Positions 1-10,729 are shown, counted from the first letter of the stretch. The stretch: DNA of 64,000 bases from Micromonospora pallida (GCF_900090325.1 NZ_FMHW01000002.1:992001-1056000); one strand, 5' to 3'. The notes: generated by a model not told the origin, from the letters alone. Numbers and translations are program-made.

Positions 1-3000
1 GCCGGTGCGCTCGTACACCAGGGTCTTGCTGAGCTTTCCGGCGTACTTTCCCCGAGCGTTCCACTGGTCCAGCCGGTTGATCAGCCGCTGGTGCGCCTGT
101 GCCATCAGGTCGTCCAGCTGAGCAGCCGGCCGGATTCGGGCGTAGAGCCGATCGACCAGGGCGGCGAGAGCGTCCTGTTCGTCACGGACCCGCCACGCGG
201 CCCGCTCCGGCGACAGCCCGTCGTCGCGGTGCGCCTGCAGCACCCGCGCCGCGCTGACCAGCACCCCGTCGATGCCCCGGTCCAGCGCGGTCGGCGAGAA
301 CGGGGTGACCGACAGCGCCTCCACCTGTGCGTAAAACGTCTCGTGGTAGTGCCGGAACTGCTCGTAGTGGGCCAGGTCGCGGGGCCGCGCCCAGTTCCCG
401 AGCGCCACGACCAGCCCGGGTCGGCCGCAATCCTCACCCGGACGGCCCACGTCGCGGCCCACCCGCGAGGACGCCTGGATGTACTCGGCGGTGTTCTTCG
501 GCTGCCCGACCACCAACATCAGTCCGAGTCGCTGCACGTCGACGCCGACCTGCAGCATCGAGGTGGCCAGCACCACGTCGAACGGGTCGGCCTTGGATCG
601 CTCCATCCGCCCGCCAGCCTCCTGCTGTTCGAGCCGCTGCCGCATCGCTGCGGTCGTGGCGTAATCCGGGTCGAATTCCAGGGCCAGGTTGTCTAGCGTG
701 CGTCCGATGTCGACCGAGGCGATGCGGGAGGTCAGTTCGCCAGTGACCAGCCGTCCGTACGAGCCGAGCCGCCGTGGGAAACCCGATCCGGGGCGGGGTT
801 GCCGGACCCGGTTCTGCACGTCGTCGGCCACATAGCGGGCCATACCGGCCAGTTCCCGGGTCGCGTTGAAGTAGCCCACCAACGTCATGTATGGATCGGC
901 GGCGGACCCACTGCAGTCGAACAGTAACTGCCCGGCAAGCAGCAGTACCTCGGCGACCCGGATCTCCGCGCTCGACAGCCGCACCCCCTGCGCGCTCACC
1001 CCGATGTAGCGTCGACCTGGAGTGGCCGGCCCGATCGGCAGCTCCTGCGAGAAGTATGTGTCCGCCACGTCCAACACCTGCGGCGGGAAAATCTGAACGC
1101 CGCGCCCGTACAGCCCTCGCACCTGGTCGTCGGCGCGGCGCACGGTGGCCGTCGACGCCACGATCATCGGCCGGACCGGGTTGCCGTCTGCGGTCTGCCA
1201 CGAGGCGAGGGTCTCTACGACCACCTCGAACAGCCCCACGGCGGTTCCCAGCGCCCCGGTGATCAGGTGCAGCTCGTCCTGAATGATCAAATCCGGCGGC
1301 CGTAGACGTCCGACCGGGCGTACGGTCGCGGCAGGAAGGCCCGGTTCGGCTTGATGTCTGGTGGTGACGCTGCAGCCGTCATAGTCGGGGTGCACGTAGC
1401 CGTGCCGGCCGCAGTACCTGCCGACGTAGCCGAACAGCGCCGCCGCCTCACCCTCGCGGGCCAGACGGGCGAACTTGTCGACCGTCGCGATCACGAATGC
1501 CGGCGGCATCCGGTAGATCTCCTCGTCCACCGTCAGCATCGGCAGGCCCTCACCCACCTGACCGCCCTGGGCGAACGGGCACTGCCCCATGTCGTCGCCG
1601 CAGAAGACCAGCACCCGCCGGCTCATCTTGACCGGCTTCACGTTCGCCGCGCCGATCGGGCTGCCGCACCACGGGCACCGCTGCACCTGCAAAACCGTCA
1701 AACGGTGCCCGCCGTACGCGTTGGCCTTGAGTAGCTGCTCGTTCGCCTCCTCCCAACGCTTCGGGCTTACGTCGGTGCCGACCCACAGCCCGATCCGGAA
1801 CGGCTTGCTACCCCAGGTTGCCTCGTCTCGGCGGCGGATCAGTTCCGCGGCGCACACGAGCGTGGTGGCCCGCTGGAACTGCTGCGCGGTGAGCAGGCGC
1901 AACGTGTACCGCATCAACACGGCCACCCCGTCACGCCCGTCCAACGGCCCATCCGACGACGCCACCACCTGCTGCCGCCGCCGGATTGCGAACGTGTACG
2001 CCGCCAGACCTAGATACGCCTCGGTCTTGCCACCACCGGTCGGGAAGAACAACAACTCCACCCGTGACAGCTCACCGCTGCGCGCAGGCGCCGTTGGGTC
2101 AGTCAGCGCGGGCAACTGCATGAGGATGAACGCCAGCTGGAACGGCCGCCACGACGACGGCTTCTCGCGCTCGTCGGCCTCAATCTGGCCGCGGGCACTG
2201 TCGAACGACAGGCTCGGGTCGGAGCTACGCAATGCCCCGATCCGGGAGTGGACCCGCTGGTCCCGCATGACCTCGTTCATGAACCGGAAGCACGCGAACG
2301 CCTCCGGATCAGCCACCACGTGCGCCAGCCCGTCCGCCAGCCGCTGCTGTGCCGCGCGTGCCTCGTCCACGACCTCCTCGGCCAGGTCCCGCAGATGTTC
2401 AGGAAGCTGCGCCGCCTTCGCAGCCTCACCGTCGAGCCAGGTCCGGTACCCGTTCACCAGCGGGGCGAGCCCATCACAAACCTGTTCAGGGCTGGCCTTG
2501 GCCAGTGCGTCCATGGACAGCATCGCGCCCGTGACCGACCGTGCCTGCGTCTGCGGAGTCTCCGCGACCGGCAGCCATGTCGTCCACACCGCCGTCGCCC
2601 GCCGTGCCCCCGGCTCCGCCCGCCAGTTCACCGAGCAGGTTCGCCCGACCGCGAACTCCAGCCGGTTGCGGTACTGCAAGTGCAACCGGCGCATTTCGTC
2701 GTCGTGCTCCGGCCACTCCTGCTCCATGACATCGCGCACCGGCAGGAACACCGCCGCACCGCCCGCGTCGATGTGCAGCTTCGTCTGGAACAGCCACTCG
2801 TGCACCGGGATCGTCGGCGGCGTCTCCCGGTCATTGACCAGCGCGATCTCGATCAACCGCCGGCCGAAACGCGCGTCGTCGTAGGCGTCAATCCGCAGGC
2901 AGATCTGCCCGGTCAGCACCCGCGTGTACGTCCGGCCCGACGTCAGCTCGGCCACCGCGATCTTCTCGACGATCCCAACCGGCGTGCGCCGATACCGCCG

Positions 3001-3489
3001 CACCGCCCGGCCCCGCTTGTCGACCTCACCGGTCTTCACACTCTCGTAGGTGCCCCACGACGCGGTGACCGTGAACTCGGCCAGATCGTTCGGCACCTGG
3101 AACCGCAACCCCATCGACGACGGAATCATCAGCCCCTGCCGCGGAGCCTTGTCGTCGGCGTCGTCCTCCTCACCCTCGACGTCGGTGCCGTCGGCGGACT
3201 CGGCCGGAATCCCACGCTGGGCATGAACACCCGCCGCATCCGATCGGATGCCTACCAGGCCATACCCGTCCTCAGAGCCGGCCGGATCAGCATCGGGCTC
3301 GGTCAGCTTCACCGGCGCGATGTGCCCTACCAGGTACAGCTGACGCGGGCTCACCGCCAACAGCTCCTCCGGACCACCCGATGGCCCGAGCAGCTCACGC
3401 TCCAGGATGTCGACCAGGTTCTCCCGAACCGTGTACGAGGTGCCATCCGGCTCATGTACGAGCTGGAAACCCGCCGCCGAGTCAGTCAT
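1..3489 (-). CDS. drmA: DISARM helicase DrmA (3' end beyond window)
   Basis: Large helicase-like protein of the DISARM anti-phage system; 1163 codons are visible and the frame is still open at base 1. Walker A (FPTGGGKTEAYLG) lies near residue 483, a DELH-type motif II (IIQDELHLITG) near 738, and a motif VI-like QASSRVGR near the end. The ATG at 3487-3489 overlaps the drmMI stop (ATGA), so translation is coupled. In DISARM, DrmA with DrmB forms the core that recognises and blocks incoming DNA; drmB and drmC are expected further left, outside the window. The length fits a near-complete DrmA. Family assignment rests on motifs plus the drmD-drmMI-drmA order. Confidence 0.88.
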   Translation of the reverse strand, partial: MTDSAAGFQLVHEPDGTSYTVRENLVDILERELLGPSGGPEELLAVSPRQLYLVGHIAPVKLTEPDADPAGSEDGYGLVGIRSDAAGVHAQRGIPAESADGTDVEGEEDDADDKAPRQGLMIPSSMGLRFQVPNDLAEFTVTASWGTYESVKTGEVDKRGRAVRRYRRTPVGIVEKIAVAELTSGRTYTRVLTGQICLRIDAYDDARFGRRLIEIALVNDRETPPTIPVHEWLFQTKLHIDAGGAAVFLPVRDVMEQEWPEHDDEMRRLHLQYRNRLEFAVGRTCSVNWRAEPGARRATAVWTTWLPVAETPQTQARSVTGAMLSMDALAKASPEQVCDGLAPLVNGYRTWLDGEAAKAAQLPEHLRDLAEEVVDEARAAQQRLADGLAHVVADPEAFACFRFMNEVMRDQRVHSRIGALRSSDPSLSFDSARGQIEADEREKPSSWRPFQLAFILMQLPALTDPTAPARSGELSRVELLFFPTGGGKTEAYLGLAAYTFAIRRRQQVVASSDGPLDGRDGVAVLMRYTLRLLTAQQFQRATTLVCAAELIRRRDEATWGSKPFRIGLWVGTDVSPKRWEEANEQLLKANAYGGHRLTVLQVQRCPWCGSPIGAANVKPVKMSRRVLVFCGDDMGQCPFAQGGQVGEGLPMLTVDEEIYRMPPAFVIATVDKFARLAREGEAAALFGYVGRYCGRHGYVHPDYDGCSVTTRHQAEPGLPAATVRPVGRLRPPDLIIQDELHLITGALGTAVGLFEVVVETLASWQTADGNPVRPMIVASTATVRRADDQVRGLYGRGVQIFPPQVLDVADTYFSQELPIGPATPGRRYIGVSAQGVRLSSAEIRVAEVLLLAGQLLFDCSGSAADPYMTLVGYFNATRELAGMARYVADDVQNRVRQPRPGSGFPRRLGSYGRLVTGELTSRIASVDIGRTLDNLALEFDPDYATTAAMRQRLEQQEAGGRMERSKADPFDVVLATSMLQVGVDVQRLGLMLVVGQPKNTAEYIQASSRVGRDVGRPGEDCGRPGLVVALGNWARPRDLAHYEQFRHYHETFYAQVEALSVTPFSPTALDRGIDGVLVSAARVLQAHRDDGLSPERAAWRVRDEQDALAALVDRLYARIRPAAQLDDLMAQAHQRLINRLDQWNARGKYAGKLSKTLVYERTG

Positions 3490-6400
3490 AGCAGCGCCTC
3501 CTGGCCCTCGTGGACCGCCGGCTTTCGCTGGCGGGCAGCGGCCTTCTTTGCAGCCTTTGGCTGCTGCGCCGCCGCGCGGCGAAGATTCTCCGCGAGCAAC
3601 CGGTCCAAGATTTCCACCCGCGCCACCGGGCTCACCGTCCACCGCGTCATCTGACGGTACGTGTGGAAGCCATGCTCCAGCGGCATCTCCGACCAGTCGT
3701 ACGCCGCCATCACCGCCTCGTCCACCTCGACGTGAATCCGCCGCAACCGGGCCACGTCCGCGTCGTCGCCGTAAGCGACCCCTGGGTCGTTGACCAGGTT
3801 GTACAGCTTGGTCAGCCCCAGCCCGCGCCGCAGCATGATCTCGCGCCGTTCGAGGTCCAGCATGCGGCCTACTTCGTCCAGCCGAGTCGTCGGTTCCGGC
3901 CGTGGAAACGTCTCGAACACGTCCGACGGCGTGTATCGCGGGTCGTTGCGCATCCCCGAGCCGTACTTGATCGCCCACATCTGATGCAGACTCGACGACA
4001 ACACCGCCTGATCTACGAACGAGTCGGTCGCGAAAGCCGCAAGACTGTCGCTGAAGACCTGCCTGGTCGGTACCCGCACCGGCATCACCGACTTGCTGAC
4101 CCGCGTGATCACCAACACCTCATCCAGCCCGGCGATCGCGCTGCGCAGCGCCGGGCGCGTCCGGAAGAACTGCCACCAGTTTGCTTCGGCGACGGCCTTA
4201 GCGGCTTTCGCCCGCTCGGGTTTGACGAGCTGCTCGACATGTCGGAACGGGCTACTGTGCCGAGCGGCGCAAACCTGGCAGCGGTCATTGAAGTCGATCA
4301 CCCAGCGGGAGGCTGAGCAGTCCGGCCGGGAGTTGACATCTTCGCCGTTGAGGTAGAGGAACAGCACCTCACCATTGCGCTCATCCTCGGCGAGCCACAC
4401 CCGGGCTTCCTCGGGCTCCAGGACGAAGCCCTTGCCGAGCACGTAGCAGCCGATGTACGCCATGTTCTCGTTCTCGGTCAGCTGGGCCGGAGTGCCGTCA
4501 ACCTGCCCGGCCGGTTCGAGCAGCGTGGAGATGCGCGGCACGACCACCCCGTCCGCGACCCGATCGGCGGCATCGGCGACGGGGCCGAGGCTGCCCCAGA
4601 CCGCCGCGTACTCCAGGTTGGCGCTGGCCGACGGCCACGTGGCGCTCCGCACGGCCCGAGTGATGGCGAACCCGGCCGTGACGACCTGGTCGAGGCCGAC
4701 CTCGCGGGTGTCGCCCTGAGCGATGGTGTTGGTGGCGATCAGGCCGATTGTCCCGGACGGCCGCAGTAGCACGAGCGCGCGCAGAAGAAAGTACGCGACG
4801 AGGTCGGCGTGGCCACGCGCCCCATTTGCCAACTGGTGGACCAGCCAGTCCCGGATGTTGGTGCCCATTGCACCGGTGAGCTTTTTGCCGCCGAGGAACG
4901 GTGGGTTGCCGATGATGGCGTCGAAGCCGCCATGATCGACCATCACGTCGGGGACTTCGAGCACCCAGTGCAGAGGCTGCCAGCGTTCGTAATCCGTCGC
5001 GACGGTCGGGGTCAGCCCCTCCTCCAGGATCGAGTCAAGGAACTTGCGTTTGGCCGCCGTGACGTCGGCCGGCATCGCGGCGGTCACCGCCTCGGCCAGG
5101 TTCTCGTACGCTTCGTCCAAGGCCTTGCCGGGTTTGCCACCGAGGCGGAGGCCGGCGGCGATCACCCCGTCGGCTGCGGCGCGTAGGTCGGCGGTGATCT
5201 TGCGAGTCTGGTTGAGCTGGCGGCGCTTGGCGGTGGCGCTGCGCATGGGGTCATGTTCGCGTACCTCGCTGGCGAGGTCGCGGCGGATATCGACGGCCCG
5301 CCGGATGGTGCTGTCCACGTCCTGGGCCGTCAGTCTGGCCTGTTGGTGGGTGGGCGCCTCGATGTGCAGGGTGCGGAGCTGGCGTAGGTCGGTGAGGCCG
5401 AGCAGGGAGTTCCCGTGCAGGATCTTGTCGTCGACGAACGAGAACGGCAGGTCGCGGTCGAGTGAGACCAGCCAGAGCGACAGCTTGCACATCTCCACAG
5501 CCATCGCGTTGATGTCGGCGCCATACAGGCAGCGGGCGACGACTTCACGGATCGCGTGTTGGCCGAGGTCGTCCCGGTGGGCGTTGGCGGGGTCCTCGCC
5601 GATCCATGCCTCGACGAGGCGGGCGGCGAGGTAGCGGGCGGCGGCGACCAGGAATGCGCCGGAGCCGGCGGCGATGTCGGCCACCTTGAGGTTGAGGATC
5701 TCGTCCGAGCCGCGCAGTTTCCACGCGCCGCTGCTCTCGGGGACCTGGTGCGGGCCGGGGGAGTAGCAGAGCGGTTCGAGGGCGTGCTTGACGACTTCCT
5801 CGGCAAGGTCTTTCGGGGTGTAGTGGGCGCCGGCGTTGCGCCGTGACGGCGTCTCGGTGACCACCAGGCCGCCGTCCAGGACGACGGTGGGGCGGTCGCG
5901 CAGGTCGGGCCGGGTGATGGTGGCCCAGGGGAGCAGGCGTGCGCGCAGGTCGTCGTCATCGGTTACCGCGCGCAGCATGCGGTCGGCGTCGTCGCCGGGC
6001 GGGGCCGAGAGCCGCTTTGCTAAGGCGTTCGCGCCCGGCGGGGTGGCAGCAGGCTGGTTTTCCTTGAGCCAGGCGATGATCGCGGTGGCCAGTTTCGCCG
6101 GAGTCGCATTGGCGTCGGCGAGCTGCTTCAGCACGGTCAGCGGGATCTCCGGCTCGGCCCCGGTGGCACCGACGATGCCGACATGAGTGTCGCCGGTGAC
6201 CCGGGTGCAGGAGTAGCCGAGCAGCCCTTCGTAGATGTAGCCGATCTGTTCCACGTCGACGTCACGGAACGAGATCCGGCGGGCGTCGCCGCCCTTGAGC
6301 TGGGCGACCTGCACCGAGCGCAGGACGTGCAGCATGACCCGGTCGGAGACGGGCATGGCGAGGGTGCCGTTGTCGTTCGCGGCGATCAGGCACGGGTACT

Positions 6401-7550
6401 GGTCCGGGTCGAACAGCGACCCGCCGTACGCGGGCATTCGCATGTTCTCGAACGAAGCGCCCCGGTAGAGGGCCTGGCTGGTGGCGAGCAGCCGGTGCCA
6501 GGTCAGATAGGTGCTGTCCAGCGATTCCTCGCCGTCGCGCAGCCGGCGCTGTTCCAGGTCGTCGAGTTCACCGCTGATGCCGTACCCCTGCAGGAAGAGC
6601 TCGCTCTGCGGCAGCAGCCCGCGCTCCTCAGCGAAGAGCAGGAAGACGACGCGCATCATGACCGTGACGGCCGCGGAGTAGGTGTCGTGCGGGTCGTCCG
6701 GGAGCGGATCGCGTAGGCCGCGCCTGTGATGGTCGGCGGCGGTCTCGGCGAACGCCTGGATCAGCAGCTCGACGGCGCGGCGGACCTGGGCACCGAGAGC
6801 TTCGGTGATCTCCTCGGCGGCGGCGACGGACTCCTCGAACAGCTTCGGGAGCCGCTCGTTAGGGTCACCGCCGATGATGTACTGCCGAGCGACGACGGTG
6901 AGGAAGGCGTTGCGGGTCAGCGGTTCCTCGACCCAGGTCTGGGCGTCGACGATGCCGGAGGCGACCATCGCGTCTGGCCGGGCGCAGACCAACGCCCACC
7001 AGCGGCCGTCGGTGACGATGCCGATCGCGATGCCGGCGCCGCGCAGCATCGCTTCCATCCGGTCGATAGCGGTGGCGGCCCAGCCGTCGGTGCCGGTGGC
7101 GTGCAGGCTGTCGCACTTGTCGACCACGCCCACCAACGCGCCGATGCCGTCCGGCCCGTGCAGTACGGCCTGCGGGGTGACGGAGATCCGCCGATCGGGC
7201 GAGTGCGCATTCACCCCGGGCGCGCAGTCGGGACCCCAGGCCAGCGAGGTACGCCAACCGACGACGTCCCGCAGGACGGTCTGCACCCAGACATCGCGGA
7301 CCTCGGCGTACTTGGCCTGGACGATCTCGTCGCCCGGGTCGATGTCGAGGGCCTCCCAGGCGTGGTCGAACGCCGGCCTGGCCTCGCGAAGGACGTCGAG
7401 GCGTTCGGGGCCCAGGACGGGCATGCCCTGCGGCCACACACGCTTCAGCGGCGGGATCGCCAGGAACGGGCCGTCGGTCTCGACCAGTTCCAGCCACGCC
7501 CGGTGCAGCTCGGCGGCCGTCTTCGGACGGAAGGTGCGGGCGGTCCGCAT
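3486..7550 (-). CDS. drmMI: DISARM class 1 adenine DNA methyltransferase DrmMI
   Basis: 1354-residue N6-adenine methyltransferase of the Eco57I/PglX-like type. A SAM-binding motif I (VADIAAGSGAFLV) sits near residue 622 and the catalytic NPPF (IIGNPPFLGGKKL) near 878; long N- and C-terminal parts likely do target recognition. In DISARM the methylase marks self DNA, while the helicase genes restrict foreign DNA. The start ATG at 7548-7550 shares one base with the drmD stop (TGATG), and the stop overlaps the drmA start, so the three genes form one operon. A BREX PglX would look similar alone, but the neighbours are DrmD and DrmA. The gene is intact with no frame breaks. Confidence 0.9.
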   Translation of the reverse strand: MRTARTFRPKTAAELHRAWLELVETDGPFLAIPPLKRVWPQGMPVLGPERLDVLREARPAFDHAWEALDIDPGDEIVQAKYAEVRDVWVQTVLRDVVGWRTSLAWGPDCAPGVNAHSPDRRISVTPQAVLHGPDGIGALVGVVDKCDSLHATGTDGWAATAIDRMEAMLRGAGIAIGIVTDGRWWALVCARPDAMVASGIVDAQTWVEEPLTRNAFLTVVARQYIIGGDPNERLPKLFEESVAAAEEITEALGAQVRRAVELLIQAFAETAADHHRRGLRDPLPDDPHDTYSAAVTVMMRVVFLLFAEERGLLPQSELFLQGYGISGELDDLEQRRLRDGEESLDSTYLTWHRLLATSQALYRGASFENMRMPAYGGSLFDPDQYPCLIAANDNGTLAMPVSDRVMLHVLRSVQVAQLKGGDARRISFRDVDVEQIGYIYEGLLGYSCTRVTGDTHVGIVGATGAEPEIPLTVLKQLADANATPAKLATAIIAWLKENQPAATPPGANALAKRLSAPPGDDADRMLRAVTDDDDLRARLLPWATITRPDLRDRPTVVLDGGLVVTETPSRRNAGAHYTPKDLAEEVVKHALEPLCYSPGPHQVPESSGAWKLRGSDEILNLKVADIAAGSGAFLVAAARYLAARLVEAWIGEDPANAHRDDLGQHAIREVVARCLYGADINAMAVEMCKLSLWLVSLDRDLPFSFVDDKILHGNSLLGLTDLRQLRTLHIEAPTHQQARLTAQDVDSTIRRAVDIRRDLASEVREHDPMRSATAKRRQLNQTRKITADLRAAADGVIAAGLRLGGKPGKALDEAYENLAEAVTAAMPADVTAAKRKFLDSILEEGLTPTVATDYERWQPLHWVLEVPDVMVDHGGFDAIIGNPPFLGGKKLTGAMGTNIRDWLVHQLANGARGHADLVAYFLLRALVLLRPSGTIGLIATNTIAQGDTREVGLDQVVTAGFAITRAVRSATWPSASANLEYAAVWGSLGPVADAADRVADGVVVPRISTLLEPAGQVDGTPAQLTENENMAYIGCYVLGKGFVLEPEEARVWLAEDERNGEVLFLYLNGEDVNSRPDCSASRWVIDFNDRCQVCAARHSSPFRHVEQLVKPERAKAAKAVAEANWWQFFRTRPALRSAIAGLDEVLVITRVSKSVMPVRVPTRQVFSDSLAAFATDSFVDQAVLSSSLHQMWAIKYGSGMRNDPRYTPSDVFETFPRPEPTTRLDEVGRMLDLERREIMLRRGLGLTKLYNLVNDPGVAYGDDADVARLRRIHVEVDEAVMAAYDWSEMPLEHGFHTYRQMTRWTVSPVARVEILDRLLAENLRRAAAQQPKAAKKAAARQRKPAVHEGQEALL

Positions 7551-10500
7551 CAGCGTGAACCTCCTCGCCGGGCGTCGGCCGGGGTGAGCGCGAACACCAC
7601 CGCCGCGGCGGTGGTGTGTGGCTTGACGTCGCGATACCGCTCGATGATCGCCGCGATCTCCCGCTGCTCCTCATCGCCGAGCTCGTCCCGGCGGCGGCGC
7701 ATCGTGTCGATGTCGCGGCGGCGCTGCCGTTGCTGTTCATCGGGGAAGAGAGCCAGTTGGTCCTGCAGCTCGGCGCTGGTGAGCTGGTCCAGCGATTCGT
7801 CTAGGTTGCGGCGGAACGCGGCGAAGATCTCCCGCGCCCGGGTGACGTCGGCCTCCTCGCGTTTGGCGAGCTGGTCGCTGACTCGTTGGTGGCGGGACTC
7901 GGCGCGGCGTGTCATCGAGTCGAGTAGCCGGGACCGCAGCGGGGACTCCGGCTCGTTCCACTGCCTGGCCAGGTCGACGCGGACGTCCGCAGCGGCCAGT
8001 GTCAGCCTGCCGGTGTCGAGGGCTTGGTCGAGCAGTTGCTCGGCGCGTTCCTCGGCGATGGTCCGGCGGCCCCGCAGGCGTACGCCGGCGAGGAAGATTT
8101 CCTCGTGCAGGCGTAGCCCGCCCCGGCCGACCAACACCATCCGGGTGACGGCCGCGACGAAGGACTCCTCCAGCCTATCCACCACGACTGCCGTGACCCG
8201 GTGCAACGGCGCGTCCGCGCTCCACAGCGAACGGCGTAGCAGCCGCTGGGCCTTCTTCACCAGCGGATGGCCTAGGTGGACGTAGACCAGGTCCTTGCGA
8301 CCGGCCGCGGCTTTGTCGTCGAACGTGATCGGCCGCAACACGCCCGGCTCGGAGCGGGTGTCCAGGCCCTTCAACGTTGACTGCCAGGCCGGGCCGAGCG
8401 GCGGCACGGTGAACACGGCTGCGTCGGTCCGGTCGTCGCCGGCCACCACCAAGGGCGGCTGGTGGCTGATCCGCAGCGCAGTGTCGACCACCCGCCGTAG
8501 ATTCTCCGGCTCCAGGTGCAGCTCCGCCCGACTGTCGGCGTAGCCCTTCTCCAACTGGGTCAACCGGCTGTTCAGGTCCAGCCCACCGGCCAACGCCTTG
8601 TTGATTACGGCGTTGCCGTCGAGCGCGGCCTTCTTACGCCGCCCCCCGGTGGAACGGGCGAAGTGCTCCTGAATCTCGTCAGCGATGACCTGGTTGACCG
8701 ACCCGAGGTCACGCGCGACCGTTACCACCTTGCGGGCGATCCGGCCCATGAACTCCATGTCCGCGGCGTACAACGTCGCCGAACGGTCAGGGGAGAACTG
8801 GAACACCAGCGGGGTCTGCTGCTGCCCGTACCGATCGATCCGACCGATGCGCTGCTCCAACCGTGACGGGTTGAACGGGATGTCCAGGTTGATCAACCGG
8901 TAGCAGTGGTCCTGCAGGTCGATGCCCTCACCGGCTGCGTCGGTGGCCAGCAGCACCCGCACGGGGTTTCTCGCCGACGGCTCGGTGGTGAAGTGCTCGC
9001 GAATCAGCTCCCGCTCATCGGTCGGCGTCTGCCCCTGGATGACCTTCAACACCTCGCCGTAGCCCTGCTGCACCAACACCCGGTGCACCCACTCCAAGGT
9101 GTGGGCGTACTCGGTGAACACCACGACGCGCTCGTTGGACCAGAACCCGCCCGGCCGGCAGATCGCGTCCAAGGCCATGATCAGCTCATCGAGACGGGAA
9201 TCGGGTCGACTTTCGAAGCTCAGCCCCCACTCGGCCAGCCGCTGCAACTCGCCTGGCGCGGCGGCGACCAGCGGATCGGTGGCCTTGCTGTGCCGCAGGG
9301 CAGTCGCCTCGTCCTGCTCCCACAGCCCCTCCTCCTCGTCGGCCTGCCCCTCACCGAGGATGTCGTCGTAGTCCCAGTCCGTCGGCGCCTGGCCCACCGA
9401 CCGCGCGGCGAGGTACGACTGCAAAGTCATGCCGAACGCCCACGGGCTCGACAAGAACCGCTTCTTGAAAAGCATCGCGGTGATGTCACCGGACTCGCCG
9501 GTCCCGTTCGTCTTCGCACTCTCGGTGAGAATCCGATCCAGCAGAGCGAACATCTCCTGCTCGTCGGCGCGCGGTGTGAACGGGATGATCCGCAGCTCCC
9601 GAGGGCGGAAACCCTTCTCCGGCAGGTCCGACTTCAACCGCCGAACCGTCACTTCGCGCAACGCCCGCTCGTCCAGCAGCGCACCACGGCTGAACCGGCG
9701 CGAATCGATCATCTCCAACAGCGCCGTGAATGACTCCGGATGCCCGTTGTGCGGGGTGGCGCTGAGGAACAAGCGGTGCTCGCACTTGTCCGCCAGCTCC
9801 CGCACGGCGATCGTGCGCTGCGTGTCGACGGCGTAGCCGCGCCCACCCCCGATCGCCGACGGGCTGGCCGGCGCGACGTGATGCGCCTCGTCCACGATTA
9901 GGATGTCAAACGCGTACCGCCGGGCGGTCTTTGTGCTCGACGCCTGTGCGTACACGTCACGCAGCATCCGCTGGGCGCGCACCTGCGGCAGCCACGCCAT
10001 ACTGACGATCACACGCGGATACAGCTGGAACGGGTTTGCGTGCAACCCGTAGCGCCGCCGTACTTCCCGCATCATCTCGCTGTTGATGATCGTAAAGTCG
10101 AGACCGAACTTGTCTCGCATCTCGTCCTGCCACTTCAGCGCCAGGCTCGGCGGGCATACCACGATCGCGGTCCGCGCCCGGTGCCGCAGTAACAGCTCCT
10201 GCACCACCAAACCGGCCTCGATGGTCTTACCCAAACCCACGTCGTCGGCCAGCAGCAGGTTCGTCCGGGGCGAGGACAGCGCTCGCCGCAACGGCTCCAG
10301 CTGATACGCCTCCACTGTCACACCACTGTGGAAGGGCGCCTGCAGGCTTCGATCGTCGGCCGAGGTTACCGCGCCCCACTTCATCGCATCGACGAAACCA
10401 GCCAGGGTGTTCGGGTCATCGAAGGCGTCCGGGTTGACCTGCGTTGGTAATCCCTGAGCGGGCGTGACGGTGTGGCCGACCTCCAGCTCCCACACGACCG

Positions 10501-10729
10501 TCAACTCCTCACCCAGCCGGTCCTCGTCAAGCGCCTGAAGGGTCACAGCGTGGTTCAGCGAAGCCACGGCTTCGTCCGCCGGGCTCCGCGGCAGACCCTG
10601 CTGCCTGATCTGCGCCACCGCCCAGGTCGACCCGCGCACCTCGACTACTTGGCCTGGCTCAGGAACCGAGCGCACGATGTCGGCTGCTGGCAATGAGACT
10701 GCATGGGCAAGTGGGGAGGTCACGCGCAC
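7550..10729 (-). CDS. drmD: DISARM class 1 SNF2-like helicase DrmD
   Basis: 1059-residue SNF2/HepA-type ATPase and first gene of the operon. Walker A (DDVGLGKTIEAG) is near residue 165, DEAHH near 281, and helicase C-terminal motifs (LLATDAAGEGIDLQ, QRIGRIDRYGQ) near 590-626. The C-terminal third is charged and probably coiled-coil. DrmD is the gene that distinguishes class 1 DISARM from class 2. I take the GTG at 10727-10729 as start: no other in-frame start lies just upstream, and the first residues read MRVTSPLAHAV. An upstream gap of about 155 bp separates it from the transposase remnant and should contain the promoter, but I see no clear -35/-10 pair. Confidence 0.88.
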   Translation of the reverse strand: MRVTSPLAHAVSLPAADIVRSVPEPGQVVEVRGSTWAVAQIRQQGLPRSPADEAVASLNHAVTLQALDEDRLGEELTVVWELEVGHTVTPAQGLPTQVNPDAFDDPNTLAGFVDAMKWGAVTSADDRSLQAPFHSGVTVEAYQLEPLRRALSSPRTNLLLADDVGLGKTIEAGLVVQELLLRHRARTAIVVCPPSLALKWQDEMRDKFGLDFTIINSEMMREVRRRYGLHANPFQLYPRVIVSMAWLPQVRAQRMLRDVYAQASSTKTARRYAFDILIVDEAHHVAPASPSAIGGGRGYAVDTQRTIAVRELADKCEHRLFLSATPHNGHPESFTALLEMIDSRRFSRGALLDERALREVTVRRLKSDLPEKGFRPRELRIIPFTPRADEQEMFALLDRILTESAKTNGTGESGDITAMLFKKRFLSSPWAFGMTLQSYLAARSVGQAPTDWDYDDILGEGQADEEEGLWEQDEATALRHSKATDPLVAAAPGELQRLAEWGLSFESRPDSRLDELIMALDAICRPGGFWSNERVVVFTEYAHTLEWVHRVLVQQGYGEVLKVIQGQTPTDERELIREHFTTEPSARNPVRVLLATDAAGEGIDLQDHCYRLINLDIPFNPSRLEQRIGRIDRYGQQQTPLVFQFSPDRSATLYAADMEFMGRIARKVVTVARDLGSVNQVIADEIQEHFARSTGGRRKKAALDGNAVINKALAGGLDLNSRLTQLEKGYADSRAELHLEPENLRRVVDTALRISHQPPLVVAGDDRTDAAVFTVPPLGPAWQSTLKGLDTRSEPGVLRPITFDDKAAAGRKDLVYVHLGHPLVKKAQRLLRRSLWSADAPLHRVTAVVVDRLEESFVAAVTRMVLVGRGGLRLHEEIFLAGVRLRGRRTIAEERAEQLLDQALDTGRLTLAAADVRVDLARQWNEPESPLRSRLLDSMTRRAESRHQRVSDQLAKREEADVTRAREIFAAFRRNLDESLDQLTSAELQDQLALFPDEQQRQRRRDIDTMRRRRDELGDEEQREIAAIIERYRDVKPHTTAAAVVFALTPADARRGGSR

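Noticed and set aside
434..1201. Open minus-strand frame of 255 codons at the left edge
   Set aside because: It is in a different frame from drmA, which is open through base 1 with helicase motifs; the shadow has an Arg/Gly-rich translation without a domain.
3486..7550. BREX PglX instead of DrmMI
   Set aside because: Neighbouring SNF2 helicase and DrmA-type helicase with overlaps match class 1 DISARM order; no pglZ or brxC is present.
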